From: RGIG4608 sp045637205
GTDB lineage: Bacteria > Bacillota > Clostridia > Oscillospirales > CAG-272
Assembly (NCBI GenBank): GCA_045637205.1
Contig: JAZTYY010000040.1
Span: 1 to 42,959, forward strand
Length of the DNA stretch: 42,959 nucleotides
Direction of reading: 5' to 3'
Shown here piece by piece: positions 8,488 to 17,618 of this stretch. Numbering within the stretch: the stretch's first letter is position 1; each line of letters begins with the position of its first letter. A program made the position numbers and the translations under genes. The notes under the pieces were generated by a model, which did no database searches, had not been told where the DNA came from, and saw only the letters and a list, made by a program, of their open reading frames with translations.

Positions 8488-9780
8488 TTAGTTGAGATAA
8501 TAATCCAAATTGTACAGCATATTTGCCACCTGAGAACGGGTGATTTTTGAATTGGGTGATATTGAACCCTCCACACTATTTAAAATTCCAAGACTGTTTA
8601 AAGTATAGATGGCATCCTGCGCCCAAGTGGGAATATCGTTTCTATCGGGGAAAATCGGTTTGACGGTTGGAATCTCGGCATTAATCACCTTGCTAACAAT
8701 AAGAGCAGCCTCGGCTCTTGTAATTTCGCGATTGGGTTCAAATAAGCATTCACCCTCGGCATTAACCGTTCCATTGATAAGACCCATGTCGCGCGCCTTT
8801 TTAACATAGCCCTTAAATCCTGTTGGAATTTCAGCATCGTCGTCAAATCCCGTTCTCAATACGGTTTCAACGTCACCATACCCAATTACATTCATAAGCA
8901 TTGCAATAAAATCAACTCGACTAACTGATTTATTTGGCATAAAATACGTGTTGCTTCCAATACTTTCTCCACTCATTATTCCCTTTTCCACCATCGTCAT
9001 TGCGGCATTGTGATCTCGGTGTCCCTGCATATCGTACAAATATACGTCAGTTTGCAGCCTTTCAACACTCAAGCTCACTCTTCTGGACTCAGAATAATTA
9101 CCATATTTATCAACGGCAACATATTCAAATGAATCTTCACCGTAATATAGTCCATTGGGAGTATAGACATATTCACCTGTTTTGCAATCGAGCTCAATAA
9201 CGCCGTTTTTAGCATAGCTAACAACCTCATAATAAAGCTCATCACCATCCGCATCATATCCATTGAGCTTTCCATAAACCGAAATGGTTTGATGCGTGCT
9301 TACAAACAAAGCTCTATCATCCTCTAAGGAAAGCGTGGGGGCATTGTTTTCGCGACTCAAAAAATATAGATTGCAAGTCATCTCATATTCCCCACCGTTT
9401 GCCTTGAAAGTAAATGTGGACTGCTTAATATCCTCATTGGCAGCTCTAAAATTAAGCAAATCAAGGTTTGAACGACTTATGCTTTGCCCCAATTTTACTA
9501 CTGTATCACCCAAGCACAAGCATCCATCCGTTAAATCGGGAACACCCGTCACCGTGATGGAGCTTATTTCATTTAAATTAAGATATCTTTCAAAATCGTT
9601 TGCCGAAAAAACAATTTTATTATTTACCATGGCGCTTTTTGCCATATCTGTTTCGTTTGCTATAACGCAAAGACCGTTTGAAATATCAAGCGTGGAGACG
9701 GTGCTTTGATCCTTCACCACACCTATTATGCAAAGCACGGCAGCCATTGCAATCAGTGAAAAAGTAATAAATCTTTTCAT
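8488..9780 (-). CDS. Secreted protein with Ig-like repeat and three SLH motifs
   Basis: 430 aa. An N-terminal signal peptide is evident (KRFITFSLIAMAAVLCIIGVV). Residues about 140-235 form a tandem-95/cadherin-like beta domain (YDADGDELYYE, YTPNGLYYGEDSFEYVAVD). Residues about 255-430 hold three SLH motifs (VSRVDFIAMLMNVIG, ITRAEAALIVSKVI, ITRSQVANMLYNL). SLH domains usually anchor proteins to pyruvylated secondary wall polymer, so it is probably displayed on the cell surface. The gene is monocistronic, with its own terminator. Confidence 0.9.
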   Translation of the reverse strand: MKRFITFSLIAMAAVLCIIGVVKDQSTVSTLDISNGLCVIANETDMAKSAMVNNKIVFSANDFERYLNLNEISSITVTGVPDLTDGCLCLGDTVVKLGQSISRSNLDLLNFRAANEDIKQSTFTFKANGGEYEMTCNLYFLSRENNAPTLSLEDDRALFVSTHQTISVYGKLNGYDADGDELYYEVVSYAKNGVIELDCKTGEYVYTPNGLYYGEDSFEYVAVDKYGNYSESRRVSLSVERLQTDVYLYDMQGHRDHNAAMTMVEKGIMSGESIGSNTYFMPNKSVSRVDFIAMLMNVIGYGDVETVLRTGFDDDAEIPTGFKGYVKKARDMGLINGTVNAEGECLFEPNREITRAEAALIVSKVINAEIPTVKPIFPDRNDIPTWAQDAIYTLNSLGILNSVEGSISPNSKITRSQVANMLYNLDYYLN

Positions 9781-9857
9781 AAATTCCCTCTCTCTAAAAT
9801 TGACTTACTTAATTATATATTTTCAAAATAAATTTTATGCAAAAAAGCAGCCAAATA

Positions 9858-9886
9858 TTGTAATTGGAATAATTTTGGTGTATAAT
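9858..9886 (+). promoter_or_regulatory. Sigma-A promoter of the rluA-DUF3810 pair
   Basis: TTGTAA (9858-9863), a 17-base spacer and TATAAT (9881-9886), 31 bases before the pseudouridine synthase start. Confidence 0.7.
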
Positions 9887-9917
9887 AATTTGTATAAAAT
9901 GAAAGGAGGAAAATAAA

Positions 9918-10841
9918 ATGAAGTATGAAAATCAATTTCTTGGACTGACTGTAAAAGAAATACTTACAAATGAGCTCGGTTTTTCCAAAAGAGCTATAGC
10001 CTCCTTAAAAGCGCGACCTGACGGAATTTTAATAAATGGTCAACATGCCACCGTGCGCGCAAAAATTAAAGAAAATGATATTTTAGTTATAAATTGCGAT
10101 GATATTGACGATAATCATGATAAGCTCGTTCCTTCCTCCACGCTTCCCGAAATAATATATGAGGATGAGGATATAATTGTTGTAAACAAGCCCCCTTTTA
10201 TGCCAACCCATCAATCACAGGGGCATTTTTACGATACGCTTGCAAATTCCCTTGCATATTATTTTTCATTACAGGAAAGGCCCTTTGTTTTTCGTTCGGT
10301 AAATAGACTTGACAGAAACACAAGTGGCATCGTTCTTGTTGCAAAAAGCCGTCTTGCATCATCAAAGCTATCAAATCAAATGAAAAATGACGGAATAAAA
10401 AAGACGTATATTGCAATTTTAAAGGGTGATTTACCAAAGGATGAGGGTATCATTGAAACCCATATCAGACGCAAGGAGGAAAGCATAATTTTGCGCGAGG
10501 TATGTGAAGAATGCAAGGATTCTAAAATTGCAATCACCTCGTATAAAGTGTTAGCAAGGAGCAACGGCTTATGCTTAGTTGCAGCAGCCCCCATAACAGG
10601 AAGGACACATCAGCTACGCGTTCATTTTGCTCATCTTGGAGCGCAAATTTTGGGTGACGACCTTTACGGTGAAGCATCCGATTTGATAAAAAGACATGCC
10701 CTTCACGCGCAAACGCTTTGCTTTGAGCACCCCAAAACAAAAGAAAATACAAAACTTTATGCCCCCATGCCATCTGATATGGCAAATATTATAGAAACCC
10801 ACTTTGGAAAGGATTTTTTAGATAATGGAGCAAAAAAATAA
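9918..10841 (+). CDS. RluA-family pseudouridine synthase
   Basis: 307 aa with a strong AAAGGAGG site before ATG. An S4-like RNA-binding segment occupies residues 1-65 (FSKRAIASLKARPDGILING). The catalytic domain follows with VVNKPPFMPTHQS and the motif NRLDRNTSGIVLVAKS, in which Asp132 is the expected catalytic aspartate. GRTHQLRVHFAHLG near 235 is the second family signature. It converts uridine to pseudouridine in rRNA or tRNA. Which position is modified (RluC, RluD or other subtype) cannot be read from sequence alone. Its end overlaps the next gene by 17 bases. Confidence 0.92.
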   Translation: MKYENQFLGLTVKEILTNELGFSKRAIASLKARPDGILINGQHATVRAKIKENDILVINCDDIDDNHDKLVPSSTLPEIIYEDEDIIVVNKPPFMPTHQSQGHFYDTLANSLAYYFSLQERPFVFRSVNRLDRNTSGIVLVAKSRLASSKLSNQMKNDGIKKTYIAILKGDLPKDEGIIETHIRRKEESIILREVCEECKDSKIAITSYKVLARSNGLCLVAAAPITGRTHQLRVHFAHLGAQILGDDLYGEASDLIKRHALHAQTLCFEHPKTKENTKLYAPMPSDMANIIETHFGKDFLDNGAKK

Positions 10842-11925
10842 ACTTAAATTGCCAAAATTCGCATATGGATTTTTTGCCTTGGCTATAGTATCAGCCATAA
10901 TTTACGCAATTGCCATGTCAACACCCGCATTTGCCGATTTTTTTAATAGACATATCTCTTCATTTTTTAGGGGATTTTTGGCACTTATAACCAATATTTT
11001 GCCAATATCCTTTGCAGAGCTTCTTATAATTCTGTCACCCGTTATTCTATTCTTTATAATAAGATATGCAATAAAAAAATATGCTGATAACTGGCACAAC
11101 GTTGGCATATTTTGTGTAACTATTCTATCAGTAATTTCACTTTTGTTTTCGTCCTTTGTTTTCATTTTTGGCACAGGTTATTACACAAGTGGGCTTGACA
11201 AAAAGCTTAACTTAGATAAAAAGGACGTTAGTGCACAAGAATTAGCAAAAACTGCTGAGTGGTTGATTGAAGAAGTAAATTCCTCAGTTAAATTAGTAGC
11301 CTTTGAAGACAAGGGGGCATCATTCAACCCCAATCACCGAGAGGAAACAAACGTTATTTTGCTTAACTCCTATGAAAAATTAAGCAATGAATATGACTTT
11401 TTGCCCGTGCTAACCTCATACGTTAAGCCAATTATGTTAAGTGAGCCGATGACATATACTCACATTTCGGGTGTATACAGCTATTTCACAGGTGAAGCAA
11501 ACCTCAATACAAACGGCCCTGAATATTCGATTCCCTATACCATGGCACACGAGCTTGCCCACCAAAGAGGTATTGCACGCGAGGATGAGGCAAACTTTAT
11601 TGCCTTTTTGGTTTGCGTTAATGCTGATGACCCATATATAAAATATTGTGGATATATAAATTTGTGCGAATACGTTTTGAACGCACTCTATGCTGCCAAT
11701 CCAAAGCTTTGGGAGGAAACCTATAGAAAGCTTGACAATCGCGCAATATATGAAATGATTGCCTATAACAAGTTCTATGAAAAATATAGAGATAACGTTG
11801 TGGGTGACATAAGTGGCGCAATAAACGATGCATATCTTCAGGCAAACGGCACTGAGGGGTCAAAAAGCTATGGCTTGGTTGTGGACCTTGCAGTTGCATA
11901 TTTTCACAAAAACATTGAAAACTGA
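10825..11925 (+). CDS. DUF3810 membrane protein with HExxH motif
   Basis: 366 aa. Three hydrophobic segments lie near residues 12-35, 58-82 and 95-118. An extracytoplasmic-looking domain follows with HELAHQRGIAREDEANF, a zinc-metalloprotease-like HExxH at 242-246 and a candidate third ligand Glu255. This arrangement is typical of DUF3810, whose role is unknown. Its start overlaps the end of the pseudouridine synthase gene in another frame, so the two are likely translated in a coupled way. Confidence 0.85.
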   Translation: MEQKNKLKLPKFAYGFFALAIVSAIIYAIAMSTPAFADFFNRHISSFFRGFLALITNILPISFAELLIILSPVILFFIIRYAIKKYADNWHNVGIFCVTILSVISLLFSSFVFIFGTGYYTSGLDKKLNLDKKDVSAQELAKTAEWLIEEVNSSVKLVAFEDKGASFNPNHREETNVILLNSYEKLSNEYDFLPVLTSYVKPIMLSEPMTYTHISGVYSYFTGEANLNTNGPEYSIPYTMAHELAHQRGIAREDEANFIAFLVCVNADDPYIKYCGYINLCEYVLNALYAANPKLWEETYRKLDNRAIYEMIAYNKFYEKYRDNVVGDISGAINDAYLQANGTEGSKSYGLVVDLAVAYFHKNIEN

Positions 11926-11986
11926 ATATCATATTAAAGGAATAAATTTTAATTAATAAAATATTAATTAAATCTTAAAAAAACTA

Positions 11987-12015
11987 TTCCATTTTTGGCG
12001 GTTATATGTTATACT
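11987..12015 (+). promoter_or_regulatory. Extended -10 promoter of murA
   Basis: TATACT at 12010-12015 has the extended TG at 12007-12008. The -35 region (TTCCAT, 11987-11992) is weak. It lies 54 bases before the murA start. Confidence 0.5.
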
Positions 12016-12068
12016 ATTGATATAGATAATTAAGAATATAACTGCCAATCTTTTTTGGAGGATTACAT

Positions 12069-13346
12069 ATGGAAAAAATCATAATTAACGGTGGCAAGGA
12101 GCTTCGCGGTGACGTTCATATAAACGGCATGAAGAATGCAGCTCTTCCAATCATATTTGCAACCATCCTCACATCCAGCAGATGCGTAATTGAAAACATC
12201 CCACAGGTTAGCGACATTACAATGTCATTTGACATTCTTCGCTCAATGGGGGCTAAAATAAAATATCTTAATGAAACCGCGGTTTCAATTGACACAACCA
12301 ATCTTGAGGGTGGGGATTCCCCCTTTGATCTTGTTTCAAAGATGAGGGGCTCAACCTACCTTTTGGGTGCTGAGCTTGCAAGATTCCATAAGGCAAAGGT
12401 TGCCTTCCCCGGTGGTTGTAATTTTGGCACACGTCCAATCGACATGCACATTAAGGGCTTTGAAGCACTTGGCGCAGTTGTTTCACAGGATGAAAACTAC
12501 GTTTATGCCGAAGCACCCAACGGTCTTGTTGGTAATTCAATCTATTTTGATATAGTGTCAGTTGGTGCAACAGTTAATATTATGCTTGCAGCAACTATGG
12601 CTGAGGGGTTGACGGTCATTGAAAATGCCGCGCGCGAGCCCCACATCGTTGACCTTGCAAACTTCCTTAATATGTGTGGCGCTGATATCAAGGGTGCCGG
12701 TACGGGCATCATTAAAATCAATGGAAAACCCGAGCTTCACGGATGTGCATATGACATCATTCCCGATATGATTGAGGCCGGCTCATATATGTGCGCAGTT
12801 GCCGCAACGGGTGGTGAGGTTAACATCAAAAACGTTATCCCCAAGCACCTTGAAATCATTTCAACAAAGCTTGTTGAAATGGGAGTTGAAATTGAAACGC
12901 ACGACGATTATCTCACAGTGCGCTCTACCGGAAAGCTTAAGCCCACAAATATTCAGACTCTTCCTTATCCGGGATTTCCAACCGATATGCATCCCCAATT
13001 TTCAACACTCCTTGCTATTGCAGATGGTGAGAGCACAGTTTATGAAACGATTTGGAAAAACCGCTTCAAATACGTTTATGAGCTTGAAAAAATGGGGGCA
13101 AGCGTAATGGTAAATGAACCATTTGCCGCATTTAAGGGAGTTGAAAAGCTCCACGGTGCTTCCGTTCGTTCAGTTGACTTAAGAGCAGGTGCAGCAATTG
13201 TTATTGCCGGACTTGTAGCTGAAGGAACAACCGAAATCACTGATATTTTCACCATCGAACGTGGATACCTCGACATCGTTGGTAAGCTCCGTGACCTCGG
13301 CGCAGACATTTCAAAGGTCTATATCGACGAAAATGCTTTTGCTTAA
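12069..13346 (+). CDS. murA: UDP-N-acetylglucosamine 1-carboxyvinyltransferase
   Basis: 425 aa, the normal MurA length. It transfers enolpyruvate from PEP to UDP-GlcNAc, the first committed step of peptidoglycan synthesis in the cytoplasm. Lys22-Asn23 in MKNAALP and the catalytic loop PGGCNFGTRPIDMH, with Cys117, are present. A cysteine here predicts fosfomycin-sensitive chemistry. The ATG follows GGAGG at 12057-12061. Many Bacillota carry two MurA paralogs, and the sequence alone does not say whether this is MurA or MurZ. A strong terminator ends the gene. Confidence 0.95.
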   Translation: MEKIIINGGKELRGDVHINGMKNAALPIIFATILTSSRCVIENIPQVSDITMSFDILRSMGAKIKYLNETAVSIDTTNLEGGDSPFDLVSKMRGSTYLLGAELARFHKAKVAFPGGCNFGTRPIDMHIKGFEALGAVVSQDENYVYAEAPNGLVGNSIYFDIVSVGATVNIMLAATMAEGLTVIENAAREPHIVDLANFLNMCGADIKGAGTGIIKINGKPELHGCAYDIIPDMIEAGSYMCAVAATGGEVNIKNVIPKHLEIISTKLVEMGVEIETHDDYLTVRSTGKLKPTNIQTLPYPGFPTDMHPQFSTLLAIADGESTVYETIWKNRFKYVYELEKMGASVMVNEPFAAFKGVEKLHGASVRSVDLRAGAAIVIAGLVAEGTTEITDIFTIERGYLDIVGKLRDLGADISKVYIDENAFA

Positions 13347-13362
13347 ATCACATAAATAACAA

Positions 13363-13395
13363 ATCCCCCAAGCGCCGCTTGGGGGATAATTTTGT
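13363..13395 (+). terminator. Terminator after murA
   Basis: ATCCCCCAAGC pairs with GCTTGGGGGAT across a three-base loop (13363-13387), followed by a T-rich tail. Confidence 0.9.
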
Positions 13396-13427
13396 TTATT
13401 TGCTTTCTTCTTCGATGTTATAGTCTA

Positions 13428-14087
13428 TTATTTATCATAGTTTATAAGTTCTACTTTGTCATTTTCTATTTTTTTGTATTTAATGGGAATATACACTTCC
13501 GCATAAAAAGAACATATTTTGCCATCAATGAAAACTGGAGTTTTTTTAGCTACCAAGAAACTAAACCTAATATACACAGTTCCATATTCATTTTCAAACA
13601 TATAGCTCGGTATTGTAATAGTTTCATTATGTTTATATATAATACCATTACTGATAAAAAACGGAGTATCTATATAACCATATTCTTGAGAAAATATTTC
13701 TTCTTCTTCTACGATTCGTATTATAGTGCCACAATTACTATTCTCCTCTTTCTCTTTGTATGATGTTTTGTTACACAACCATATATAAAGAGCTAATTGG
13801 TTATTTTGAGATGTGATAGGTAATTGTTCTTTGGGATTATCATCAGCTCTACCCAAAAAATCCAATTCATGCGCACCATACGACAGTGTAAGAGTTACAT
13901 TGTCAATATCAAATACATTAGTGTCAGAATACGCTGTTGCTGCTATTATCGTTCCAAAATCGTAAGATGCAAGAAACTTATACTTATATTTTTCACCACA
14001 CCCCGTAAAGCTAAATGCACTCGTCACCAAAAGCACCAAGAGCATTATTTTTGCAACAAATTTTCTTTTGTTCGTTTTGAAATTCAT
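13428..14087 (-). CDS. Hypothetical lipoprotein
   Basis: 219 aa. A lipoprotein signal peptide with the lipobox FTGC puts the lipidated Cys at residue 30. The mature part is unrecognised and beta-rich (YVFDIDN-like and VYIRFSFLVAKK-like strands), and probably sits on the outer face of the membrane. The ATG follows AAAGGAGG. Its promoter (14198-14226) and structured leader are described separately. It converges with murA and has no same-strand neighbour, so it is transcribed alone. Confidence 0.8.
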   Translation of the reverse strand: MNFKTNKRKFVAKIMLLVLLVTSAFSFTGCGEKYKYKFLASYDFGTIIAATAYSDTNVFDIDNVTLTLSYGAHELDFLGRADDNPKEQLPITSQNNQLALYIWLCNKTSYKEKEENSNCGTIIRIVEEEEIFSQEYGYIDTPFFISNGIIYKHNETITIPSYMFENEYGTVYIRFSFLVAKKTPVFIDGKICSFYAEVYIPIKYKKIENDKVELINYDK

Positions 14088-14116
14088 AATAAAGTCCTCC
14101 TTTCGGGCGAAAATTC

Positions 14117-14190
14117 AAAAAACGCAGAGTTAGGCTACAAGTGCCCTGCTCTGCGTTACTTTTAGGGCACTTATGTGTCCTTTTTTATTA
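14117..14190 (-). promoter_or_regulatory. Pseudoknot-like leader RNA with T-tailed stem
   Basis: In leftward RNA order, arm 1 (14172-14164, AAGUGCCCU) is followed by arm 2 (14157-14149, AACGCAGAG). Then come arm 1' (14147-14139, AGGGCACUU) and arm 2' (14129-14121, CUCUGCGUU). Both 9-bp stems are perfect and interleave, which is the topology of an H-type pseudoknot with loops of 6, 1 and 9 bases. Arm 2' runs straight into six U, so stem 2 can also act as an intrinsic terminator upstream of the lipoprotein gene. The rightward strand also has a T-tailed hairpin (14164-14187), so the strand is not certain. I do not recognise a known riboswitch class. Confidence 0.45.
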
Positions 14191-14197
14191 TACATAA

Positions 14198-14226
14198 ATA
14201 ATATCATACATTCCGTTTGTTGTCAA
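14198..14226 (-). promoter_or_regulatory. Strong promoter of lipoprotein leader
   Basis: On the minus strand, TTGACA (14226-14221), a 17-base spacer and TATTAT (14203-14198) with an extended TG. Transcription would start near 14191, just before the structured leader. Confidence 0.75.
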
Positions 14227-14283
14227 GGTGAAATTAACTTCACTCTAATACTCACAATATTATTCATAATTCTGCCCAAATTC

Positions 14284-14312
14284 TTGACTTTTATATAAAA
14301 ATATGATAAAAT
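14284..14312 (+). promoter_or_regulatory. Promoter of kinase-like gene, with duplicated -10
   Basis: TTGACT (14284-14289), 17 bases and TAAAAT (14307-14312) with an extended TG. A 13-base tandem direct repeat (14303-14315 and 14316-14328) duplicates the -10 element. Confidence 0.6.
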
Positions 14313-14374
14313 ATTATGATAAAATATTATATTAGTAATAAGTATATATACATCAATATAGGAGAAAAACTAAA

Positions 14375-14956
14375 ATGAAAAAAAGACTGATTTTAGTTAC
14401 ATCACCACCGGCTTCAGGAAAGACATTTGTCTCACAACAGCTTGCCAAAAAGTTGCCCCACATTGTTTATCTTGACAAGGATGCTCTTATCCCCCTCTCA
14501 AGCAGAATTTTTCATGTTGCTGGTCAAGAAAACAATCGCTCATCAGCTTTCTTTGAAGAGCATATTAGAAACTATGAATATGATGCGATTCTTAACATCG
14601 GATTTGAAGCGCTTGACTACGCAGACCTTGTTCTTATCAACGCGCCCTTTACAAGAGAAGTAAGGGATAACGATTATATTAAAAATCTTAAGGAAAAGCT
14701 CCAAAAACACGGTGCAGAGCTTGTCTTGATTTGGGTGATAACCGATATTGAGGTTAGTCACAGGAGAATGATTAAAAGAAATTCTCCAAGGGACACTTGG
14801 AAGCTCGCTAATTGGGATGAGTACGTTGCAGGTAGAGATTATTCAATCCCCAACCTCCCCGAACTCTCAGACTGTCTTGTGAAATTCTATAACTCAAATA
14901 GCATTGAATTCGACGAATCAATAGAGAGAATTACAAAATTTCTTATTGAAGAATAA
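14375..14956 (+). CDS. Small P-loop kinase-like ATP-binding protein
   Basis: 193 aa. The N-terminal P-loop is SPPASGKT at residues 10-17. YLDKDALIP and LVLINAPFT follow, the pattern of AAA_33/zeta-toxin-like and small-molecule kinases. A basic lid region lies near 125-140 (SHRRMIKRNSPRDTWK). The substrate is unknown. No antitoxin-like partner is adjacent, so a toxin role is not supported. It precedes ligA by 27 bases and may be cotranscribed with it. Confidence 0.75.
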   Translation: MKKRLILVTSPPASGKTFVSQQLAKKLPHIVYLDKDALIPLSSRIFHVAGQENNRSSAFFEEHIRNYEYDAILNIGFEALDYADLVLINAPFTREVRDNDYIKNLKEKLQKHGAELVLIWVITDIEVSHRRMIKRNSPRDTWKLANWDEYVAGRDYSIPNLPELSDCLVKFYNSNSIEFDESIERITKFLIEE

Positions 14957-14983
14957 TTAATAATTTTTTATTGGGAGAAAAAT

Positions 14984-16975
14984 ATGAACGAAATTTTTGA
15001 AAGAATTAAAGAGCTTCGCAAAACACTTTCATATCACGCAAAACGTTATTATGTTTATGATGACCCGGAAATTTCTGACTTTGAATATGACCGTCTCTAT
15101 GCCGAGCTTGTTCGTCTTGAAGAGGAAAATCCCGAATATTTTGATCCCACTTCCCCCACTTGTCGCGTTGGTGGAAAACCACTTGATAAGTTTGAAAAGG
15201 TAACTCACACCGTTCAAATGAATTCCCTTTCAGACGTATTTGACTACGATGAAATTAAAGAGTTTGTTGACAAAATGGTGGGATTGGTTGAAAGCCCTGT
15301 GTTCTCGGTTGAACCAAAAATTGACGGTCTTTCAGTTGCCCTAACTTATGAGAACGGTATTCTTGTGAACGGTGCAACCCGAGGAGATGGCACTGTTGGT
15401 GAGGACGTTACACAAAACATCAAAACCATAAATTCCATTCCCCTCTCAATTGAAAAGCCACTTTCATTTTGCCTTCGTGGTGAGGTGTATATGCCAAGAA
15501 AGGTGTTCTATGCCTTGAATGAAGAACGTGAAGAAAAGGGCCAGCAGCTTCTTGCCAACCCAAGAAATGCAGCGGCGGGCTCTCTCCGTCAGCTCAATCC
15601 CAAAATTTGTGCTGATAGAAAGTTAGATATTTTCGTTTTCAATCTTCAATCAGGTGATATATTCGGTGACGGAAAAACACCCACTTCCCACGCAAACACT
15701 CTTGACACAATAAAAGAGCTTGGCTTCACGGTTCTTCGTGATAGAGCTTGTGTTTCTACCTATGAAGAAATTATCAATCATATAGAATATCTCGGCTCTA
15801 TGCGTGACGACCTTCCCTATGATATCGACGGTGTGGTAATCAAAATAGACACCCTCTCAGATAGAGTTAAAATCGGTGAGGGCACGAACACTCCCAAGTG
15901 GGCAGTTGCCTACAAATTTCCACCTGAAGAAAAGCAAACAAAGCTTGTTGATATCACTATTGCCGTTGGCAGAACAGGAGTTCTCACCCCAACAGCTGTC
16001 CTTGAGCCAGTTAGACTTGCAGGTACAAGCGTTTCGCGTGCAACCTTGCACAATCTCGACTTTATTAGAGAAAGAGATATCAAGCTCGGTGACATGGTAA
16101 CTGTTAGAAAAGCCGGTGATATTATTCCCGAGGTGCTTTGCGCTCACGCTGATAAGCGCGACGGCACTGAGGTTGAATTCTATATGCCCACTCATTGTCC
16201 CTCATGCGGTGAGCCCGTAGTTCGTGATGACAATGACGGCGCGGCAATTCGTTGCACAAACTCATCTTGCCCAGCACAGCTCTCTCGCAGCATTGAGCAT
16301 TTTGCTTCAAAGGGCGCGATGAATATTGACGGCCTTGGCCCTCAAATCGTAAACGCGTTGCTTGAAAACAAGCTTATAAAGGATTGTGCCGATCTTTATA
16401 CACTTGATGTTGACAGTGTTTCATCCATCGAAAGAATGGGTAAAAAAAGTGCTCAAAACCTTATAAATTCTATAAACAATTCAAAAAATGCAGGTCTTGA
16501 ACACCTCGTCTATGCCCTTGGCATAAGAAATATCGGTGAGGTTGCCGCTGAAGCTCTTGCAGGTAGATACAAGACACTTGATGCCCTTATGCTTGCAACA
16601 AAAGAAGAGCTTTGTGAAATTCAAGATTTTGGTGAGATAACCGCCGATTGTGTCATCGACTTCTTCTCACATAAGCATAATATTGAGCTTTGTGAAAAGC
16701 TAATCTCACTCGGGCTTAACACAAATTCAACCTTCGTTCAGCTTGACAATCGCTTTGACGGTCTTACCTTCGTGCTTACAGGCACTCTTCCCACAATGAG
16801 CCGCGATATCGCAAGCGGTATGATTAAAGACAGGGGCGGTAAGGTCGCAGGAAGCGTTTCGGGTAAAACAAGCTACGTTTTAGCAGGTGAAGACGCAGGA
16901 AGCAAATTAGTTAAGGCTAAAAATCTTGGCATCACCATTATCGATGAAGAAGAATTTTTAAGAATGTGTAATTAA
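14984..16975 (+). CDS. ligA: NAD-dependent DNA ligase
   Basis: 663 aa, full length. It seals nicks in duplex DNA with NAD+ as adenylate donor. Domain Ia covers about 1-70 (YYVYDDPEISDFEYDRLY). The adenylation motif EPKIDGLS has the nucleophile Lys112. An OB-fold follows, then a zinc finger (CPSCGEPVV and RCTNSSCPAQ, near 405-432), HhH repeats (430-580) and a C-terminal BRCT domain (about 588-663). The ribosome site is GGGAG. It converges with the amidase gene across 11 bases. Confidence 0.97.
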   Translation: MNEIFERIKELRKTLSYHAKRYYVYDDPEISDFEYDRLYAELVRLEEENPEYFDPTSPTCRVGGKPLDKFEKVTHTVQMNSLSDVFDYDEIKEFVDKMVGLVESPVFSVEPKIDGLSVALTYENGILVNGATRGDGTVGEDVTQNIKTINSIPLSIEKPLSFCLRGEVYMPRKVFYALNEEREEKGQQLLANPRNAAAGSLRQLNPKICADRKLDIFVFNLQSGDIFGDGKTPTSHANTLDTIKELGFTVLRDRACVSTYEEIINHIEYLGSMRDDLPYDIDGVVIKIDTLSDRVKIGEGTNTPKWAVAYKFPPEEKQTKLVDITIAVGRTGVLTPTAVLEPVRLAGTSVSRATLHNLDFIRERDIKLGDMVTVRKAGDIIPEVLCAHADKRDGTEVEFYMPTHCPSCGEPVVRDDNDGAAIRCTNSSCPAQLSRSIEHFASKGAMNIDGLGPQIVNALLENKLIKDCADLYTLDVDSVSSIERMGKKSAQNLINSINNSKNAGLEHLVYALGIRNIGEVAAEALAGRYKTLDALMLATKEELCEIQDFGEITADCVIDFFSHKHNIELCEKLISLGLNTNSTFVQLDNRFDGLTFVLTGTLPTMSRDIASGMIKDRGGKVAGSVSGKTSYVLAGEDAGSKLVKAKNLGITIIDEEEFLRMCN

Positions 16976-16986
16976 TTTACTATAAG

Positions 16987-17553
16987 TTATAGTAGCCCCG
17001 TGTATTGCAGTATTCCATTATAAATACCTTCTGCAAAAAGTTCGGGGCTATTATTCATAAGTTCAGCATCCGACGGGTTTGAGATAAATCCCATTTCCAC
17101 TAAAACCGCAGGCATTTTTGTTTTTCGCAAAACATAAAGACCGGGACGCTCAACTATCCCACGGTTGCGAAGGCCTGTGGCCCTATTCAACCCAATAAGT
17201 ATATCCTCGCCCAAAGCACTTGCAACACTTGGAGCATCATATACTAAAACCTCACTCCCCGATACCGACGCATTTGAAGAGGCATTGGCATGCAGACTTA
17301 TAAAATAGTCAGCACCAAAGGAGTTTGCCTCATCAACGCGAATGCGAAGGCTTGTTGAATTGCTTGTTCCAAGTGACGTTTCGGGTGTGGGACGTGAAAT
17401 TCTCACGTCAAAGTTTCCATTTGAACGCAAAAGATCATAAAGGCGGATTCCTATTTCATAGGTTAAGTCTTGCTCAACAAATCCATTCCCCTCTGCCCCG
17501 GCATTGGGTGATTGTGGATTGTGTCCCTGATCTATATAAATTTTTATAGCCAT
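16987..17553 (-). CDS. N-acetylmuramoyl-L-alanine amidase (Amidase_3)
   Basis: 188 aa from the ATG at 17553, which follows GGGGG. A longer frame starting with TTG at 17565 would begin at the ribosome site and is rejected. Zinc ligands are His11 (DQGHN), Glu27 (GFVEQDL) and His88 (SLHANAS), with catalytic Glu153 in LVEMGFISNP. It cleaves the amide bond between MurNAc and the stem peptide. There is no signal peptide or wall-binding domain, which is unusual for a wall hydrolase. It may act on internalised fragments, in the mother cell, or be released on lysis. Confidence 0.92.
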   Translation of the reverse strand: MAIKIYIDQGHNPQSPNAGAEGNGFVEQDLTYEIGIRLYDLLRSNGNFDVRISRPTPETSLGTSNSTSLRIRVDEANSFGADYFISLHANASSNASVSGSEVLVYDAPSVASALGEDILIGLNRATGLRNRGIVERPGLYVLRKTKMPAVLVEMGFISNPSDAELMNNSPELFAEGIYNGILQYTGLL

Positions 17554-17618
17554 AATTACCCCCAAATTTTCATTACTATCATTTTATGTATAAACACTTC
17601 TTGTGTGAAAGGAGCAAT

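Noticed and set aside
14375..14956. Zeta-type toxin of a toxin-antitoxin pair
   Set aside because: No small antitoxin-like gene is adjacent; a generic small-molecule kinase fits as well.
16979..16993. Terminator between ligA and the amidase gene
   Set aside because: The palindrome is short and AT-only (ACTATAA/TTATAGT), with no T tail, so it is not convincing.
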